Shown here in pieces: positions 11,882 through 14,250 of a stretch of 14,250 nucleotides of DNA; the stretch's first letter is position 1, and every line of letters begins with the position of its first letter. The DNA is from an uncultured Collinsella sp. GTDB lineage: Bacteria; Actinomycetota; Coriobacteriia; Coriobacteriales; Coriobacteriaceae. The notes below the pieces were generated by a model. That model ran no database searches, had not been told where the DNA came from, and was given only the letters and a program-made list of their open reading frames with translations. The translations under genes were made by a program, and so were the position numbers. Location: assembly GCA_900544385.1 (NCBI GenBank), contig UQVD01000053.1:1-14250 (forward strand). Direction: 5' to 3'.

Positions 11882-13206
11882 GTCTGCAGACGAGGATTAA
11901 AGCCGCTGGCGCGGCCGCCGCGGCTGCTCCCGTTGATGCGGGACGCCACCGTGCCGTTAAACGCCGCACCAAGCGTGCGGTGATGGACCGCATGGGCTAC
12001 GACGAGGTGGCGCGCATCAGCGCCTACGTCGATTCGGCCCTTGCCCGCTCTGAGCTACGTCCGGCGGTGGAAGCGGCACTCAACGTGGAAGAGCCGACCG
12101 ACTTGGCGACGCCTGAGCGTGAGATCATCGTCGACGAGATCCTAGATGACGTGGTGGGCCTGGGACCGCTGCAGCCGCTCATCGAGGACGACACCGTTAC
12201 CGAAATCATGATCAACGGCTGTCGCTCTGCCTTTTTTGAGCGCAGCGGCGTTTTGCATCCCATCGAGCACGCGTTTGAGGACGACGAGCAGATCCGCGTG
12301 CTCATCGACCGCATCATCTCGCCGCTTGGCCGTCGTGTCGACGAGCGTAGCCCCATCGTCAACGCTCGCCTCAAGACGGGTTATCGCGTCAACGCGGTGA
12401 TTCCACCCGTGGCGATCGACGGACCAATCCTCACCATCCGTAAGTTCTCGGACCGTATCTGTTCGTTGGACGAGCTTGTGGGGTTGGGGTCACTGCCGCT
12501 TTGGTATGCGCAGCTGCTGTCGTGCGCGGTGTCGTTGCGGCAGGACTTGGCGGTTGCGGGAGGCACGGGGTCGGGCAAGACCACGCTGCTCAACGCGCTG
12601 TCGTGCGAGATTTCCACCGGCGAGCGCATCGTGACGATCGAGGATTCCGCCGAGCTCAAGTTTGCACATCACCCACACGTTGTTCGTCTGGAGGCGCGTG
12701 AGGCGTCAATCGAGGGCGAGGGTGCGGTGACGATTCGCGACCTGGTGACCAATGCTTTGCGTATGCGCCCCGACCGCATCGTCGTGGGCGAGGTGCGCGG
12801 TGCCGAGTGCTGCGACATGCTGCAGGCCATGAACACGGGCCACGACGGCTCGCTCACCACGCTCCATGCGGGTACCGAGCAGGAGACCGTGGTTCGCCTG
12901 ACGCTGCTTGCGCGCTACGGCATCGATTTGCCGAGTGAGCTTATCGAAGAGCAGATCGCCATGGCGCTCGACGGCATCGTGATGTCCGAGCGCCATGCAG
13001 ATGGCAGGCGCTTTGTGGCCTCATATTCGGGGGTTCACCGCGGCGCGTCGGGCGGTGTTGAGCTCGAGCGCTACGTGACGTTCGATGCCGCCGAGCGCAC
13101 CTGGACGCTCGACCGCGAGCCGCCGTTTATTGCGGAGGGCTTACGGTCGGGAACGCTCACGCAAGAGGAGGTGGACGAATGGAGATCGCTATGCCCCTCG
13201 TCGTAG
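11878..13206 (+). CDS. cpaF: TadA/CpaF secretion ATPase of the Flp pilus
   Basis: Hexameric cytoplasmic ATPase that powers pilus assembly by acting on the TadB/TadC platform. It has 442 aa, the usual family length. A basic, Ala-rich N terminus (1-40) precedes an alpha-helical CpaF domain; the conserved LGPLQPLIEDDTVTEIMING spans 95-114. RecA-like motifs are complete: Walker A GGTGSGKT at 228-235, Asp box IVTIEDSAEL at 251-260, Walker B IVVGEVRGAE at 301-310 and His box GHDGSLTTLHA at 321-331. It should therefore be an active motor. The start ATG overlaps the tadZ stop in ATGA (11878-11881), indicating translational coupling. Its last 28 bases overlap the tadB start. The single TadA-type ATPase and the downstream TadB place this firmly in the type IVc (Tad) family rather than T2SS or conjugation. 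Confidence 0.95.
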   Translation: MSLQTRIKAAGAAAAAAPVDAGRHRAVKRRTKRAVMDRMGYDEVARISAYVDSALARSELRPAVEAALNVEEPTDLATPEREIIVDEILDDVVGLGPLQPLIEDDTVTEIMINGCRSAFFERSGVLHPIEHAFEDDEQIRVLIDRIISPLGRRVDERSPIVNARLKTGYRVNAVIPPVAIDGPILTIRKFSDRICSLDELVGLGSLPLWYAQLLSCAVSLRQDLAVAGGTGSGKTTLLNALSCEISTGERIVTIEDSAELKFAHHPHVVRLEAREASIEGEGAVTIRDLVTNALRMRPDRIVVGEVRGAECCDMLQAMNTGHDGSLTTLHAGTEQETVVRLTLLARYGIDLPSELIEEQIAMALDGIVMSERHADGRRFVASYSGVHRGASGGVELERYVTFDAAERTWTLDREPPFIAEGLRSGTLTQEEVDEWRSLCPSS

Positions 13207-14105
13207 GGGGTTTGGCGGGGCTTTCTGTCGCGACGGCGTGTGGGGCAGAGCCTCGTGTGCCGCGGATGCCGCCGGCGGAGCTGGCGCGCCAGACGCTCGA
13301 ATCGATGGCGGAGAAGCTGCCGCGTGAGTTGGCGGAAAACGACCTGCTGACAAAGATTGCCCGCTCGTGGGTGTCGCTGATCCCCGCAGATCGCCTTGGG
13401 CTTGCTATTGAGGATAACGCGGCTCGTCTGGCATTTCTGCTGCTGTCGAGCGGTGTCTGCAGCGTTTTGCTGGCCGTTGCGTCGTTGTCGCCCATCGGCT
13501 TTGTCTTGGGGCTGGTGGTGCCGTTTGGCGTGGGTGCCGCGCGTGACACCTTCGATCGCCGACGCGAACAGCATGATGTAGAAGAGGCCATGCCCGAGGC
13601 ATTCACAGCGTTATCCATGTCGCTTGCCTCGGGGCATTCGCTGGCACAGGGCATGCGCTTTGTGGGCGCCCATGCGCAAGAGCCGGTGCATACCGAGTTT
13701 TTGCGGGTGGCGGCGGCAATCGATTGCGGTATCTCGGCGACCGACGCACTTGATGGCCTACTCGTTCGCATCGATGCCCCCGGCCTTTCGCTTGTCACCT
13801 TGGCGCTCAAAGTATCGCAGCGTACCGGGGCTCCGCTTGCCGGCTTGCTGTCCGAGGCGTCGGGCATGGTGGGTGAGCGCATTGAGCTCAAACGCCGTCT
13901 GGACGTTAAGACGTCACAGGCGCGTATGTCGGCACACATGGTCGCGGCGATGCCGGCGGGCATGTGCGCGGTACTGGCTTTGCTTTCGGCGGACTTTCGC
14001 CGCGGTCTTGCGACGCCGGCTGGTGCGGGCGCCGTGGTGCTGGGACTTGCCCTCAACGTCGTTGCCCTGGTAGTTATCCGGCGCATTATGCGGGTGGAGT
14101 TATGA
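13179..14105 (+). CDS. tadB: TadB, type II secretion F-family membrane platform protein
   Basis: Integral inner-membrane protein of 308 aa that with TadC forms the assembly platform above the TadA ATPase. It has a hydrophobic N terminus (5-21), a hydrophobic region at about 83-120 holding one or two membrane segments, the T2SSF domain at about 137-270 (EAMPEAFTALSMSLASGHSL and the motif KVSQRTGAPL at 211-220) and C-terminal segments at about 254-270 and 284-301. The start ATG13179 is preceded by GAGGAGG (13165-13171), a strong site lying inside the end of the TadA gene, giving a 28-bp overlap. ATG13191 is a possible alternative four residues in. The stop overlaps the next start in ATGA. TadB is preferred over TadC because of its order in the cluster and length. 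Confidence 0.88.
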   Translation: MEIAMPLVVGGLAGLSVATACGAEPRVPRMPPAELARQTLESMAEKLPRELAENDLLTKIARSWVSLIPADRLGLAIEDNAARLAFLLLSSGVCSVLLAVASLSPIGFVLGLVVPFGVGAARDTFDRRREQHDVEEAMPEAFTALSMSLASGHSLAQGMRFVGAHAQEPVHTEFLRVAAAIDCGISATDALDGLLVRIDAPGLSLVTLALKVSQRTGAPLAGLLSEASGMVGERIELKRRLDVKTSQARMSAHMVAAMPAGMCAVLALLSADFRRGLATPAGAGAVVLGLALNVVALVVIRRIMRVEL

Positions 14106-14200
14106 GCGCCCTGGTCGGGGTCGCGGCTTGTCTGTGTGCCCTGAGCGTATTTGCCGCGACGGGTTTGGAGCGTGCGGATGCTCGCAAGATTGCAGAGACG
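14102..14200 (+). CDS. tadC: TadC-like platform protein, 5' fragment cut by contig end
   Basis: Only 33 codons are genomic: a start ATG overlapping the tadB stop (ATGA, 14102-14105), then a hydrophobic stretch (ALVGVAACLCALSVFAATG) that would be the first membrane segment. GGTGGAG (14093-14099) serves as a close ribosome binding site. Reading continues into the adapter at 14201, so the last residues of that open frame (LSLIHI) are artificial. Identity as TadC rests on gene order, coupling to tadB and the N-terminal membrane segment; no diagnostic domain is present. Confidence 0.6.
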
Positions 14201-14250
14201 CTGTCTCTTATACACATCTGACGCTGCCGACGATATGCAGTGTGTAGATC
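14201..14250. other. Nextera sequencing adapter (right contig end)
   Basis: Not genomic. Starts with the Tn5 mosaic end CTGTCTCTTATACACATCT (14201-14219), then the reverse complement of the read-1 adapter, the index TATGCAGT at 14234-14241 (reverse complement of ACTGCATA at the left end) and GTGTAGATC. It truncates the last gene. Confidence 0.97.

Noticed and set aside
1..14250. CRISPR array, tRNA, rRNA, insertion sequence or prophage genes
   Set aside because: No regularly spaced repeats, cloverleaf, rRNA core sequence, transposase or phage protein was found on either strand.

Overview
The window is one assembled contig of a high-GC bacterium, capped at both ends by Illumina Nextera adapter (1-45 and 14201-14250), so genuine genomic sequence runs from 46 to 14200. 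GC-rich codon use, GTG/TTG starts, strong purine-rich ribosome binding sites, a Tad pilus cluster of actinobacterial type and a Coriobacteriia-like AbiEi/DUF559-type protein together suggest an actinobacterium of class Coriobacteriia, most likely Collinsella or a close relative. The taxonomic call is inference; there is no rRNA or tRNA in the window.

Layout. 109-879 (+): ATP-binding subunit of an ECF-type cation/vitamin importer (CbiO-like). 960-1808 (+): cytoplasmic protein of the zinc-dependent phospholipase C family. 1805-2878 (-): AbiEi-like/DUF559-like protein of unknown role, whose stop codon shares a CTAG with the preceding convergent gene. 2892-3237: no gene, but a large inverted repeat. 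3302-4762 (-): pyruvate kinase, followed by a strong terminator. 4773-5203: divergent regulatory region holding the pyk promoter and a structured 5' leader. 5204-7885 (+): SERCA-type Ca2+ P-type ATPase. 7886-8086: a 95-nt imperfect palindrome, then a classic terminator. 8136-9320 (+): RsgA, the ribosome-assembly GTPase, with its own terminator. 9373-9572: non-coding, with operator-like repeats. 9573-14200 (+): start of a Tad/Flp (type IVc) pilus operon in the order CpaB-like, TadZ/CpaE-like, TadA/CpaF, TadB and TadC (cut by the contig end). The tad genes overlap or touch (1, 4, 28 and 4 nt), so they are probably translated as a coupled operon. TadA powers the inner-membrane platform TadB/TadC, TadZ probably positions it, and the CpaB-like protein is a membrane-anchored assembly factor. 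Pilins and prepilin peptidase are not in view.

The most interesting candidate is the leader of the Ca2+ ATPase (5095-5196). Two stable hairpins lie between a plausible promoter and the start codon. The whole 7-nt loop of the first is perfectly complementary to 7 nt in the loop of the second (a potential kissing-loop), and the second stem buries the entire Shine-Dalgarno sequence. This looks like a cis-regulatory RNA controlling translation, and I do not recognise it as a named riboswitch class. Secondary points are an inverted repeat next to the AbiEi-like gene, CTGACCAAAA/TTTTGGTCAG repeats before the tad operon, and a TadZ lacking the signature lysine of its deviant Walker A motif.
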